A stretch of 64,000 nt of DNA, from the NCBI RefSeq assembly GCF_024166365.1, contig NC_064825.1, positions 105,166,480 to 105,230,479 on the forward strand, written 5' to 3'. The translations under genes were made by a program, and so were the position numbers. The notes under the pieces were generated by a model. The model ran no database searches and had not been told where the DNA came from. It saw only the letters and a program-made list of their open reading frames with translations. This document shows, piece after piece, positions 1 through 10,873 of this stretch (position 1 is its first letter; the number at the start of each line of letters is the position of its first letter). This stretch comes from Elephas maximus indicus (taxonomy: Eukaryota; Chordata; Mammalia; Proboscidea; Elephantidae).

Positions 1-612
1 GGATATACATCAGAGAAAGGACTGCAAGTCCCTTGTTTGGTGATTCTAGAGTACACTTTGCTCCAGTCTCACTACTATTTTATGAAATTCTTCAATCGTA
101 TGTTACTTGGGTGAAATTGGCTTTTCCACAGCACCTTGGTCTCAGGACTTCTTCTTCTTCTTCTTCTTTTTTTTTTGTGTATTTGGTTTTGCCTGCAGTA
201 AGCAAAAAAGAGAAAAGAAGTTCTTGGATATATGGGGCCGGGGGGTGGGGGAGTATAGACAGCCGGGAATGAAAGAACCACTGCCGATTTTTTGTTGTTG
301 TTGTTGTTGTTCACCACTAATCTACCAAGAAAAACAAGAGGCACTAATAGAAGAAACAATTCATGTCAGGTTTCTAAATTTTTTTCAGCACAAAATATAA
401 GCCAGACATTTTGAATTTACCTTTAATTTGATCTTATTTTCTCAAATGTGATGTAGCATGCAGTTTTTCATGACTATAAAGGACTTTTTTTTCTTACCAA
501 GACTTGAGGAGCTATTTGAAACAATGAAGGTAAACTTTTTTTTTTTTTTAATTTAATCTCAACACAAAGACTTACGGTAAGGTTCCAAAGCTATTGCTCT
601 GGAAATGTATTT
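1..612. other. Intergenic stretch with microsatellites
   Basis: No gene is supported here. The stretch holds a (CTT)n run grading into poly-T at about 149-176, a (TTG)n run at about 290-311 and a poly-T tract near 536-550. Open frames across it are low-complexity readings of these runs. Confidence 0.7.
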
Positions 613-800
613 ACATTAAATGAGTGTTAGGTCATTTCATCTGTGTACTCAATTGGTAGCTTCAGTATATGCCCATCTTACAGAGAAGCAAATTGAAGCT
701 AAAAGAGGTTTAGTTAATTTAGTTGCCTCAGGTCAGACATCTAAGATCTCAGGTACAGAATTTAAATCCAGAACTTCTATATCTCAGTCATATTCTCTTT
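613..800 (-). repeat. MIR SINE fragment
   Basis: The core reads as a diverged MIR: a segment like CATTTTACAGATGAGGAAAC survives as 'catcttacagagaagcaaat' at about 674-693, followed by the GAGGTTTAGTTAAT block and an end resembling GAACCCAGGTCT. The divergence fits an ancient mammal-wide SINE. Called from remembered consensus, not alignment. Confidence 0.6.
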
Positions 801-980
801 GCAAATAAAATATACTTTCTGTGGTATGTTTACGTCTCTGTATAAGAAGTTTACTTTCAGTCCTAATGATTCAATTTGTCCTCCAGGAAAAATTACGTCA
901 AATTTGTTGCAGATATTTCTCTCATGTAGCAATATTTTCCAGCAATGGTGTTTCTTTATGCAGGTCGTTCTACGTTATTA

Positions 981-1611
981 TGTTGTTGTTAGGTGCTGTC
1001 AAGTCAGCTCTGACTTGTAGCTACCCTAAGTACCACAGAACGAAACACCACCTGATCCTGCGCCATCCTTACAACTGTTGTTATGCTTGAGCCCACTGTT
1101 GCAGCCACTGTATCAATCCATATTGTTGAGGGTCTTTCTCTTTTCTGCTGACCCTCTACTTTACCAAGCATGATATGCTTCTCCAGGGACTGGTCCCTCC
1201 TGACAACATGTCCAAAGTATGTAAAATGCAGTCTTGCCATCCTGTCTTCTAAGGAGCATTCTAGCTGTACTTCTTCCAAGACAGATTTGTTCATTCTTTT
1301 GGCAGTCCATGGTATATTCAACATTCTTTGCCAACACCACAATTCAAAGGCGTCAATTTTTCTTTGTTCTTCCTTATTCGCTGTCCAGTTTCCACATGCA
1401 TATGATGTGATTGAAAATATCATGGCTTGGATCAGGCGCCCTTTAGTCTTCAAGGTGACACCTTTGCTTTTCAACACTTTAAAGAGTTTATTTGCAGAAA
1501 ATTTACCCAGTGCAATGCATCTTTTGATTTCCTGACCGCTGCTTCCATGGGTGTTGATTGTGAATCCAAGTAAAATGAAATCTTTGACAACTTCAATCTT
1601 TTCTCTATTTA
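981..1611 (-). mobile_element. RTE (BovB-like) LINE, 5'-truncated 3' end
   Basis: The element reads on the minus strand, its (AAC)n tail lying at the left edge (TGTTGTTGTT on the plus strand at 981). It codes, on the minus strand at 1477-1004, an open 157-residue piece of the RTE C-terminal region after reverse transcriptase, with typical phrases such as 'YFGHVVRRDQSLEK' and 'IMLGK'. It shares sequence with the RTE copies at 20791-21314 and 53280-53831 in this window. 5' truncation at about 1611 is the usual result of incomplete target-primed reverse transcription. Confidence 0.9.
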
Positions 1612-1831
1612 CTTAAAGGAAGTATGCAAAGTTTATCCTAAAATGAATAAGATAAATCATATTTGGATCTTCTGTGTGAGGATACCTTGGTTTAATCAGT
1701 GAGAATATTAGTCATTATCTAAGTGAAGATAGTGAGCTAACCACTGTGGAAGGCCAATTTTGAGGCATATACTTTGTTAGGTTCTTTATATACTAAAACT
1801 CTCTTAATTCTAGTCACAAGTATCGTTAGAA

Positions 1832-1930
1832 TGATTGTGAGGATGGCACAGGGTGAGGCAGTGTTTCGTTCTGCTGTACATGGGGTTGCTATAAGTCAGA
1901 ACCAACTTGACAGCACCTAGCAATAACAAT
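1832..1930 (+). mobile_element. RTE LINE 3' tail fragment
   Basis: About 100 bp matching the last part of the RTE elements elsewhere in the window (ATTGTGAGGATGGCACAGG through GACAGCACCTAGCAATAACA), including a decayed (AAC)n tail. Heavily 5'-truncated; no coding left. Confidence 0.8.
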
Positions 1931-1935
1931 ATTGT

Positions 1936-2539
1936 TAGTAGGCCTTTGCCCCATTTTCTATAAGAAGAAAACAAATCTCAATGAGCTTAAGCAACACTGT
2001 CAAATTTTTAGACTACGTCTCCTTTATTCTTTTCACGTCACACAATGCTTCCTGGCATGATGCAAAAATATCAAAACACGGACCTGTTCCTTATAAAGAT
2101 TGTCCTTGAGGCTTTTGTCCATTGTTTTTGAGGGAGCCACTTTCTTCCCTTCATCTCTTTCTTGACTTCAGCTTCCCAGGTTACTCACACTCTCCTGATT
2201 CCTGTGTCAGAGAAAATGATCTCATTTCCATAAATGTACTACCCTTCAAGAGAATATGTGTACTTAAAAAGTGGGATTTGATGGACTCAAGGAATAAATA
2301 AATAATTGTTGAATTTAAAAGAAAGTGACCCATAAGTAAGAGAGAAGTTTGGAGGAAAAATAAGCAACTCAACCATGCAGGTGAATTGATACTCTGCTTG
2401 GGCATGAAGGCAGAATCCTGAAGAGGTAAATATTGTTTCTTAAGGGTTTTTCCCAGTGTTATTGCATACTGTGTTATATGCAATATATTACTTGAAAAAT
2501 GGCTGTATGGCCAATTAAGTTTAGGAAATTTTGCCTAAT
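1936..2539. other. Intergenic, nothing recognised
   Basis: I see no gene, RNA or clear repeat. Short open frames here lack any recognisable domain. Confidence 0.5.
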
Positions 2540-2720
2540 TTTTTTTATCCAAGAAATATTGTTCAGTGCTTACAGTGTGCCAGACAGTTCCAAAGACTGG
2601 GCAAATAGTGTAGAACACTATAGACAAGGGTCGTGTTTGTGTGGAACTTAAATTCCAGTAAGGATTAAATGAGTAATGAACAAGTAAACAAATAAATGAA
2701 AAATGTAAGTTTGCTAGAAA
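2540..2720 (-). repeat. L2 LINE 3' fragment
   Basis: The block with 'gtgccagacagttccaaag', a 'ggaacttaaattccag' segment and a following stretch rich in AAACAAATAAAT resembles the common L2-associated sequence (GTGCCAGGCACTGTTCTAGG ... GGAGCTTACATTCTAG). Ancient and diverged; family call is from memory. Confidence 0.45.
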
Positions 2721-2894
2721 TAAGTATAATGAAGAAAATAGTTTTATTAAGGAGTGATGCCAAAGACAATAACTGGATGTAGATTTGTGTAGTTGTTTGA
2801 AGTGTGTGTGTGTACATATATAGCACAGAGATACATGAAGTACATAAACAGGTAGATAATATACCTGTCTGTGATAAGGAAAAGCATGTCTCTT

Positions 2895-3096
2895 TGTTGT
2901 TTGTTGCCATTGAGTTGATTCTGACTCATGATGACCCGTGTGTATAAGAGTAGAACTGCCTCATAGGGTTTTCAAGGTTGTGACCTTTCAAAAGCAGAGC
3001 ACCAGACCTGTTTTCCAAGGAACCTTTGGGTGGGATCAAATGGCCAACTTTCCTGCTCGTAGTTGAATGCTTAACCATCTGCACCACTCAGGGACC
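2895..3096 (-). repeat. AfroSINE, long form
   Basis: Near full-length tRNA-derived SINE on the minus strand. The tail 'gttgattctgactcatgatg' is at the left and the tRNA-like head (GGTTAAGCATTCAACTACGA on the minus strand) at the right. It is the longer subtype with a middle block (AGTAGAACTGCCTCATAGGG ... GCACCAGACC), seen also at 15089, 19962 and 36940. Confidence 0.88.
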
Positions 3097-3539
3097 TTAG
3101 AAGGTGCCATGTATAAATCGTTAGATGAGAAGGTAGAGTAATTGTAGTAGATTAGCAAAGACGATCCAAATGCAGAGGTTGTCCATCATCTGTGAGGATG
3201 ATATTTTGTAAAATTTCCTCTCAGGAGACTTGCAAAGTGTAAGGTCAAATATGTCAATGAACCAGTTGTAAATTCCCAAGTGTAAGGTCAAATATATGAA
3301 TTATGTAGTTGTAAACTCCAATGAACAAGTTGCAAAAGTAGGATATTAGTATCTTTTTTATTAATGAAGGTAGAAAAGAATAAAAGCTATAACCTCAAAT
3401 ATATCTAAATTGGAAACAAGTTATTTGAGAATACAATTTCTTATGAAGTAAGAGAGAGTTAATCCTTATTTTTCCTGGCTGAGATACTTTTTTCAGTCCT
3501 TAATAGTAGAAACTATTTTTTTTTGTCTTTAACCAACTT

Positions 3540-3625
3540 TTTGTTGTTGTTGTTTGCTGTGGAGCTAGTTCCTATGCATGGCAACCTTACACATAGCAGA
3601 ATGAAACACCCAGTCTTGCACCATG
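3540..3625 (-). mobile_element. RTE LINE 3' tail fragment
   Basis: The TTGTTGTTGTTGTT tail is followed by a diverged 'cctatgcatggcaaccttac' and 'gaatgaaacacccagtcttg', which match the last 85 bp of the RTE copies at 981 and 24610. Severely 5'-truncated. Confidence 0.8.
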
Positions 3626-4050
3626 TTTTTTATTTGCCCTTAAAATAATTGTTCACATTGTTTCTAGGGTAGGGGATTGAAAATATGACTCAATGAGTCT
3701 TAAAATAAACATTCAAATATAAAATGAATAATCCAAGAACATCTTTCTTCAATCCAGCAGTGTACTGCCATTGAAGATTAGAAAGTTGTTGTATGAGATA
3801 ATTATATATTCTGCCATAATCTTATATGCAACTGAGGCATTATGTTAAAAATATCAAGGAAAAATTCTATCAAATGCTAAGTAATTATAGAAATGTGCCA
3901 GTAACCCAAGGCACAGAGGGTCTTTCTTGACTTTGGAATTCACAAAGTCAGATGTGATATAATTTTAATGATAGTGTTACAAGATGAAAAGATCATCAGG
4001 CTAGGTCATAGAAAAACTCAGTCCTGGTCCTTGCTAGATGGCCAAGAATA
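3626..4050. other. Intergenic, nothing recognised
   Basis: AT-rich unique-looking sequence between an RTE tail and the full-length L1. No coding frame or repeat that I can name. Confidence 0.5.
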
Positions 4051-4066
4051 AATTGTATTCTTTTTT
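4051..4066. repeat. L1 target-site duplication, left copy
   Basis: AATTGTATTCTTTTTT is repeated exactly at 10858-10873, on the far side of the L1. On the minus strand the copy begins with AAAAAAGAATAC, close to the L1 endonuclease preference for a TTTT/AA nick. Perfect 16-bp identity points to a young insertion. Confidence 0.93.
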
Positions 4067-4986
4067 TTTTTTTAATAACTTTTATTAAACTTCAAGTGAA
4101 CGTTTACAAATCCAATCAGTCTGTCACATATAAGTTTACATACATCTCACTCCCTACTCCCACTTACTCTCCCCCTCTTGAGTCAGCCCTTTCAGTCTCT
4201 CCTTTCTTGACTATTTTGCCTGCTTCCCTCTCTCTCTATCCTCCCATCCCCCCTCCAGACAAGAGTTGCCAACACAATCTCAAGTGTCCACCTGATATAA
4301 TTAGCTCACTCTTCATCAGCGTCTCTCTCCCACCCGCTGACCAGTCCCTTTCATGTCTGATGAGTTGTCTTCGAGGATGTTTCCTGTCCTGTGTCAACAG
4401 AAGGTCTGGGAAGCATGGCCGCCGGGATTCCTCCAGTCTCAGTCAGACCATTAAGTTTGGTCTTTTTATGAGAATTTGGGGTCTGCATCCCACTGATCTC
4501 CTGCTCCCTCAGAGGTCCTCTGCTGTGCTCCCTGTCAGGGCAGTCATCGATTGTGGCCGGGCACCAACTAGTTCTTCTGGTCTCAGGATGATGTAGGTCT
4601 CTGGTTCATGTGGCCCTTTCTGTCTCTTGGGCTCTTAGTTGTCGTGTGGCCTTGGTGTTCTTCATTTTCCTTTGCTCCAGGTGGGTTGAGACCAATTGCT
4701 GCATCTTAGATGGCCGCTTGTTAGCATTTAAGACCCCAGACACCACATTTCAAAGTGGGATGCAGAATGATTTCATAATAGAATTATTTTGCCGATTGAC
4801 TTAGAAGTCCCCGCAAACCATGTTCCCCAGACCCCCGCACTTGCTCCGCTGACCTTTGAAGCATTCATTTTATCCCGGAAACTTCTTTGCTTTTGGTCCA
4901 GTCCAATTGAGCTGACCTTCCATGTATTGAGTGTTGTCTTTCCCTTCACCTAAAGCAGTTCTTATCTACTGATTAATCAATAAAAA

Positions 4987-5016
4987 ACCCTCTCCCACCC
5001 TCCCTCCCTCCCCGCC
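4987..5016 (-). repeat. L1 3' UTR G-rich tract
   Basis: On the minus strand the sequence reads as several GGG blocks in close succession (GGGAGGGAGGGAGGGTGGG). Mammalian L1 3' UTRs are known to carry a polypurine, G-quadruplex-prone tract at this place. The older L1 at 57246-57267 keeps a similar tract. Confidence 0.75.
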
Positions 5017-5067
5017 TCGTAACCACAAAAGTATGTGTTCTTCTCAGGTTTACTATTTCTCAAGATT

Positions 5068-8000
5068 TTATAATAGTGGTCTTATACAATATTTGTCCTT
5101 TTGCCTCTGACTAATTTCGCTCAGCATAATGCCTTCCAGGTTCCTCCATGTTATGAAATGTTTCAGAGATTCGTCACTGTTCTTTATCGATGCGTAGTAT
5201 TCCATTGTGTGAATATACCACAATTTATTTACCCATTCATCCGTTGATGGACACCTTGGTTGCTTCCAACTTTTTGCTATTGTAAACAAAGCTGCAATAA
5301 ACATGGGTGTGCATATATCTGTTTGTATGAAGGCTCTTGTATCTCTAGGGTACATTCCGAGGAGTGGGATTTCTGGGTTGTATGGTAGTTCTATTTCTAA
5401 CTGTTTAAGATAACGCCAGATAGATTTCCAAAGTGGTTGTACCATTTTACATTCCCACCAGCAGTGTATGAGAGTTCCAATCTCTCCGCAGCCTCTCCAA
5501 CATTTATCATTTTGTGTTTTTTGGATTAATGCCAGCCTTGCTGGTGTGAGATGGAATCTCATCGTAGTTTTAATTTGCATTTCTCTAATGGCTAATGATC
5601 GAGAGCATTTTCTCATGTATCTGTTGGCTGCCTGAATATGTTCTTTAGTGAAATGTGTGTTCATATCCTTTGCCCACTTCTTGATTGGGTTGTTTGTCTT
5701 TTTGTGGTTCAGTTTTGACAGAATCATGTAGATTTTAGAGATCAGGCGCTGGTCGGAGATGTCATAGCTGAAAATTCTTTCCCAATCTGTAGGTGGTCTT
5801 TTTACTCTTTTGGTGAAGTCTTTAGATGAGCATAGGTGTTTGATTTTTAGGAGCTCCCAGTTATCGGGTTTCTCTTCATCATTTTTGGTAATGTTTTGTA
5901 TTCTGTTTATACCTTGTATTAGGGCTCCTAGGGTTGTCCCAATTTTTTCTTCCATGATCTTTATCATTTTAGTCTTTATGTTTAGGTCTTTGATCCACTT
6001 GGAGTTAGTTTTTGTGCATGGTGTGAGGTATGGGTCCTGTTTCATTTTTTTGCAAATGGATATCCAGTTATGCCAGCACCATTTGTTAAAAAGGCTATCT
6101 TTTCCCCAGTTAATTGACACTGGTCCTTTGTCAAATATCAGCTGCTCATACGTGGATGGATCTATGTCTGGGTTCTCAATTCTGTTCCATTGGTCTATGT
6201 GTCTGTTGTTGTACCAGTACCAGGCTGTTTTGACTACTGTGGCTGTATAATAGGTTCTGAAATCAGGTAGAGCGAGGCCTCCCACTGTGTTCTTCTTTTT
6301 CAGTAATGCTTTACTTATCCGAGGCTTCTTTCCCTTCCATATGAAATTGGTGATTTGTTTCTCTATCCCCTTAAAATATGACATTGGAATTTGGATCGGA
6401 AGTGCGTTAAATGCATAGATGGCTTTTGGTAAAATAGACATTTTTACTATGTTGAGTCTTCCTATCCATGAGCAAGGTATGTTTTTCCACTTAAGTATGT
6501 CCTTTTGAATTTCTTGTAGTAGAGCTTTGTAGTTTTCTTTGTATAGGTCTTTTACATCTTTGGTAAGATTTATTCCTAAGTATCTTATCTTCTTGGGGGC
6601 TACTGTGAATGGTATTGATTTGGTTATTTCCTCTTCAGTGTTCTCTTTGTTGATGTAGAGGAATCCAAGTGATTTTTGTATGTTTATCTTATAACCTGAG
6701 ACTCTGCCAAACTCTTCTATTAGTTTCAGTAGTTTTCTGGAGGATTCCTTAGGGTTTTCTGTGTATATAATCATGTCATCTGCAAATAGTGATAACTTTA
6801 CTTCTTCCTTGCCAATCCGGATACCTTTTATTTCTTTGTCTAGCCTAATTGCCCTGGCTAAGACTTCCAGCACGATGTTGAATAAGAGCGGTGATAAAGG
6901 GCATCCTTGTCTGGTTCCCGTTCTCAAGGGAAATGCTTTCAGGTTCTCTCCATTTAGAGTGATATTGGCTGTTGGCTTTGCATAGATGCCCTTTATTATG
7001 TTGAGGAATTTTCCTTCAATTCCTATTTTGGTAAGAGTTTTTATCATAAATGGGTGTTGGACTTTGTCAAATGCCTTTTCTGCATCAATTGATAAGATCA
7101 TGTGGTTTTTGTCTTTTGTTTTATTTATGTGATGGATTACATTAATGGTCTTTCTGATATTAAACCAGCCTTGCATACCTGGTATAAATCCCACTTGATC
7201 AGGGTGAATTATTTTTTTGATGTGTTGTTGGATTCTATTGGCTAGAATTTTGTTGAGGATTTTTGCATCAATGTTCATGAGGGATATAGGTCTATAATTT
7301 TCTTTTTTTGTAATGTCTTTACCTGGTTTTGGTATCAGGGAGATGGTGGCTTCATAGAATGAGTTGGGTAGTATTCCGTCATTTTCTATGCTTTGGAATA
7401 CCTTTAGTAGTAGTGGTGTTAACTCTTCTCTGAAAGTTTGGTAGAACTCTGCAGTGAAGCCTTCCGGGCCAGGGCTTTTTTTTGTTGGGAGTTTTTTGAT
7501 TACCGTTTCAATCTCTTTTTTTGTTATGGGTCTATTTAGTTGTTCTACTTCTGAATGTGTTAGTTTAGGTAGGTAGTGTTTTTCCAGGAATTCATCCATT
7601 TCTTCTAGGTTTTCAAATTTGTTAGAGCACAATTTTTCATAAAAATCTGAAATGATTCTTTTAATTTCATTTGGTTCTGTTGTGATGTGGGCCTTCTCGT
7701 TTCTTATTCGGGTTATTTGTTTCCTTTCCTGTATTTCTTTAGTCAGTCTAGCCAATGGTTTATCAATTTTGTTAATTTTTTCGAAGAACCAGCTTTTGGC
7801 TTTGTTAATTCTTTTGATTGTTTTTCTGTTCTCTGATTCATTTAGTTCAGCTCTAATTTTTATTATTTGTTTTCTTCTGGTGCCTGATGGATTCTTTTGT
7901 GGCTCACTTTCTATTTGTTCAAGTTGTAGGGACAGTTCTCTGATTTGGGCTCTTTCTTCTTTTTGTATGTGTGCATTTATTGATATAAATTGGCCTCTGA

Positions 8001-8878
8001 GCACTGCTTTTGCTGTGTCCCAGAGGTTTTGATAGGAAGTATTTTCATTCTCGTTGCTTTCTATGAATTTCCTTATTCCCTCCTTGATGTCTTCTCTAAC
8101 CCAGTCTTTTTTCAGGAGGGTATTGTTCATTTTCCAAGTATTTGATTTCTTTTCCCTAGTTTTTCTGTTATTGATCTCTAGTTTTATTGCCTTGTGGTCT
8201 GAGAAGATGCTTTGTAATATTTCTATGTTTTGGACTCTGCAAAGGTTTGTTTTGTGACCTAATATGTGGTCTATTCTAGAGAATGTTCCATGTGCGCTAG
8301 AAAAAAAAGTATATTTTGCAGCAGTTGGGTGGAGAGTTCTGTATAAGTCAATGAGGTCAAGTTGGTTGATTGTTGTAATTAGATCTTCCGTGTCTCTGTT
8401 GAGCTTCTTACTGGATGTCCTGTCCTTCTCCGAAAGTGGTGTGTTGAAGTCTCCTACTATAATTGTGGAGGTATCTATCTCGGTTTTCAATTCTGTTAAA
8501 ATTTGATTTATGTATCTTGCAGCCCTGTCATTGGGTGCGTAAATATTTAATATGGTTATGTCTTCCTGATCAATTGTCCCTTTTATCATTATATAGTGTC
8601 CTTCTTTATCCTTTGTAGTGGATTTAAGTCTAAAGTCTATTTTGTCAGAAATTAATATTGCTACTCCTTTTTTGCTTATTGTTTGCTTGATATACTTTTT
8701 TCCATCCTTTGAGTTTTAGTTTGTTTGTGTCTCTAAGTCTAAGGTGTGTCTCTTGTAGGCAGCATATAGATGGATCGTGTTTCTTTATCCAGTCTGTGAC
8801 TCTCTGTCTCTTTATTGGTGCATTTAGTCCATTTACATTCAGGGTAATTATAGATAAATAAGTTTTTAGTGCTGTCAT
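5068..8878 (-). CDS. ORF2: L1 ORF2: endonuclease and reverse transcriptase, one frameshift
   Basis: ORF2p nicks target DNA and copies L1 RNA at the nick. The first piece starts at 8878 (77 codons, to 8645) and has the endonuclease residues N14 (in 'LNVNGLNA') and E43 (in 'CLQETH'). The second runs openly for 1173 codons from 8589 to 5068, with GDFN and SDHK of the endonuclease, RT motif A 'IDAEKAFD' (501-508 of that piece), motif B 'RQGCPLSP' (560-567), the catalytic FADD (602-605) and a C-terminal Cys/His cluster (CWRGC ... HCWWEC). The 3811-nt span fits the usual length of about 1275 residues. The two frames are separated by one length change in an A-run near 8680-8690; no other stop is seen. 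This is either a real lesion or a homopolymer sequencing error. Confidence 0.93.
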
Positions 8879-9153
8879 TTTGATGCCTTTTTATGTGTGT
8901 TGTTGACAATTTCATTTTTCCACATACTTTTTTGTGCTGAGGCGTTTTTCTTAGTAAATTGTGAGATCCTCATTTTCATAGTGCTTGACTTTATGTTAGT
9001 TGAGTCGTTACGTTTTTCTTGGTTTTTATCTTGAGTTATAGAGTTGTTATACCTTTTTGTGGTTACCTTATTATTTACCCCTGTTTTTCTAAGTAAAAAC
9101 CTAACTTGTATTGTTCTATATCGCCTTGTATCACTCTCCATATGGCAGTTCAA
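8875..9153 (-). other. Open frame in the L1 inter-ORF spacer
   Basis: A 92-codon frame lies between ORF1 and ORF2. Its stop overlaps the ORF2 start in an ATGA (minus strand, 8878-8875). The protein would be basic and rich in Lys, Asn, Thr and Ser with no recognisable domain, as expected for a chance frame in A-rich L1 sense sequence. It may be only spacer; the ATGA junction is the reason to note it. Confidence 0.3.
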
Positions 9154-9341
9154 TGTCTCCTGTATTTAGTCCCTCTTTTTGATTATTGTGATCTTTTACC
9201 TATTGACTTCCATGATTCCCTGTTATGTGTATTTTTATTTTTTTTTAATTAATCTTAATTTGTTTGTTTTTGTGATTTCCCTATTTGAGTTGATATCAGG
9301 ACGTTCTGTTTTGTGACCTTGTGTTGTGCTGATATCTGATA

Positions 9342-10361
9342 TTATTGGTTCTCTGACCAAACAATATCCTTTAGTATTTCTTGTAGCTTTGGTTTGGTTT
9401 TTGCAAATTCTCTAAACTTGTGTTTGTCTGTAAATATCTTAAATTCTCCTTCATATTTCAGAGAGAGTTTTGCTGGATATATGATCCTTGGCTGGCAGTT
9501 TTTCTCCTTCAGTGTTCTGTATATGCCGTCCCATTCCCTTCTTGCCTGCATGGTTTCTGCTAAGTAGTCAGAACATATTCTTATTGATTCTCCCTTGAAG
9601 GAAACCTTTCTTTTCTCCCTGGCTGCTTTTAAAATTTTCTGTTTATCTTTGGTTTTGGTGAGTTTGATGATAATATGTCTTGGTGTTTTTCTTTTTGTAT
9701 CAATCTTAAATGGGGTTCGATGAGCATCTTGGATAGATATCCTTTCGTCTTTCATGATGTCAGGGAAGTTTTGTGTCAGGAGTTCTTCAACTATTTTCTC
9801 TGTGTTTTCTGTCCCCCCTCCCTGTTCTGGGACTCCAATCACCCGCAGGTTATCCTTCTTGATAGAGTCCCACATAATTCTTAGGGTTTCTTCATTTTTT
9901 TTAATTCTTTTATCTGATTTTTTTTCAGCTATGTTGGTGTTGATTCCCTGGTCCTCCAGATGTCCCAGTCTGCATTCTAATTGCTCGAGTCTGCTCCTCT
10001 GACTTCCTATTGCGTTGTCTAATTCTGTAATTTTATTGTTAATCTTTTGGATTTCTGAATGCTGTCTCTCTATGGATTCTTGCAACTTATTAATTTTTCC
10101 ACTATGTTCTTGAATAATCTTTTTGAGTTCTTCAACAGTTTTATCAGTGTGTTCCTTGGCTTTTTCTGCAGATATCCTAATTTCATTTGTGATATCATTA
10201 AGCATTCTGTAAATTAGTTTTTTATATTCTGTATCTGATAATTCCAAGATTGTATCTTCATTTGGGAAATGTTTTGATTCTTTTGTTTGGGGGGTTGGAG
10301 AAGCTGTCACGGTCTGCTTCTTTAAGTGGTTTGATATGGATTGTTGTCTCCGAGCCATCAC
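9342..10361 (-). CDS. ORF1: L1 ORF1: RNA-binding chaperone
   Basis: An uninterrupted 339-codon frame. ORF1p forms a trimer that coats L1 RNA and acts as a nucleic acid chaperone in the cytoplasmic particle. Visible parts are a variable N-terminus, a heptad-rich coiled coil at about residues 55-150 (many E, K, I, L repeats), then the RRM with 'DNLRVIGVPE' and the C-terminal domain with 'DAHRTPFK', 'PRHIIIKL', 'ILKAAREK' and 'ARREW'. Length is close to the human 338 residues. I chose the ATG at 10361, just inside the 5' UTR boundary; a second Met follows directly. No stop or shift is visible. Confidence 0.95.
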   Translation of the reverse strand: MMARRQQSISNHLKKQTVTASPTPQTKESKHFPNEDTILELSDTEYKKLIYRMLNDITNEIRISAEKAKEHTDKTVEELKKIIQEHSGKINKLQESIERQHSEIQKINNKITELDNAIGSQRSRLEQLECRLGHLEDQGINTNIAEKKSDKRIKKNEETLRIMWDSIKKDNLRVIGVPEQGGGTENTEKIVEELLTQNFPDIMKDERISIQDAHRTPFKIDTKRKTPRHIIIKLTKTKDKQKILKAAREKRKVSFKGESIRICSDYLAETMQARREWDGIYRTLKEKNCQPRIIYPAKLSLKYEGEFKIFTDKHKFREFAKTKPKLQEILKDIVWSENQ

Positions 10362-10857
10362 TGGGAAACTAGTTTTTCCAGAAAATCCGCTAAAAAAAAA
10401 AATGCAGTCAGATCCCTATCAGAGTTCTCCCTCTGGCTCAGGCTATTCAGATGTTAATGAAGCCACCTGCATCCAGTCCAAATCCCTGCGGGACGGTTCC
10501 CGGGCTCGGATGCTGCTCTTTCTGCTCCAAGACCAGTCACTGCCTCCCGGGGACTTCTCCTACTGGCTGCGTCCCACGCCGCCTGTGGAACCGGCTGGTC
10601 CCCCTCCCGGGGTTAGTTCAGGAGGGTGGAGCAGGTCTCTGTGCTTGTGCCGTACCTGACTGGTACGCTGGCTCCAGGCTCTGGAAACAATCGCTGCTTC
10701 CCCGTATTAGTTCGTTCTCCGTCTCTAAATCTGTGTTTGTTGTTCAGGGTTGGTAGATTGTTATGTATGTGATTGATTCACTTGTTTTTCCGTGTCTTTG
10801 TTGTAAGAGGGATCCGAGGTAGCGTCTGCCTAGTCCGCCATCTTGGCTCCGCCTCCG
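10362..10857 (-). promoter_or_regulatory. L1 5' UTR with internal promoter
   Basis: About 500 bp, clearly more GC-rich than its surroundings, between the element's first base and ORF1. L1 5' UTRs carry an internal RNA polymerase II promoter. The extreme 5' end (GCCAAGATGGC on the minus strand, near 10840-10850) has the CAAGATGGC core that matches the YY1 site positioning transcription initiation in human L1. Promoter activity here is inferred. Confidence 0.75.
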
Positions 10858-10873
10858 AATTGTATTCTTTTTT
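10858..10873. repeat. L1 target-site duplication, right copy
   Basis: AATTGTATTCTTTTTT, identical to 4051-4066. It defines the 5' boundary of the L1 at 10857. Confidence 0.93.

Larger units (their letters stand above)
4061..10857 (-). mobile_element. Full-length L1 (LINE-1), young
   Basis: A 6.8-kb LINE-1 reads on the minus strand. Its 5' end on that strand begins with a GGAGGCGGAGCCAAGATGGC start resembling the canonical L1 5' UTR start, then a roughly 500-bp GC-rich 5' UTR (10857-10362), ORF1 (10361-9342), a long 463-bp spacer, ORF2 (8878-5068), a 1-kb 3' UTR and a poly-A tail (T13 at 4061-4073 on the plus strand). Perfect 16-bp target-site duplications flank it. Full length, an open ORF1 and one visible lesion in ORF2 mark it as recent. 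The elements at 56298-58166 and 63775-64000 are older, truncated relatives. Confidence 0.96.

Noticed and set aside
75-359. Minus-strand open frame with poly-Asn and poly-Arg runs, and overlapping plus-strand frames
   Set aside because: It reads through (TTG)n and (CTT)n microsatellites; low complexity, no domain.
4096-8506. Plus-strand open frames of 60-170 codons
   Set aside because: All lie antisense to the L1 3' UTR and ORF2; no plus-strand gene is indicated.
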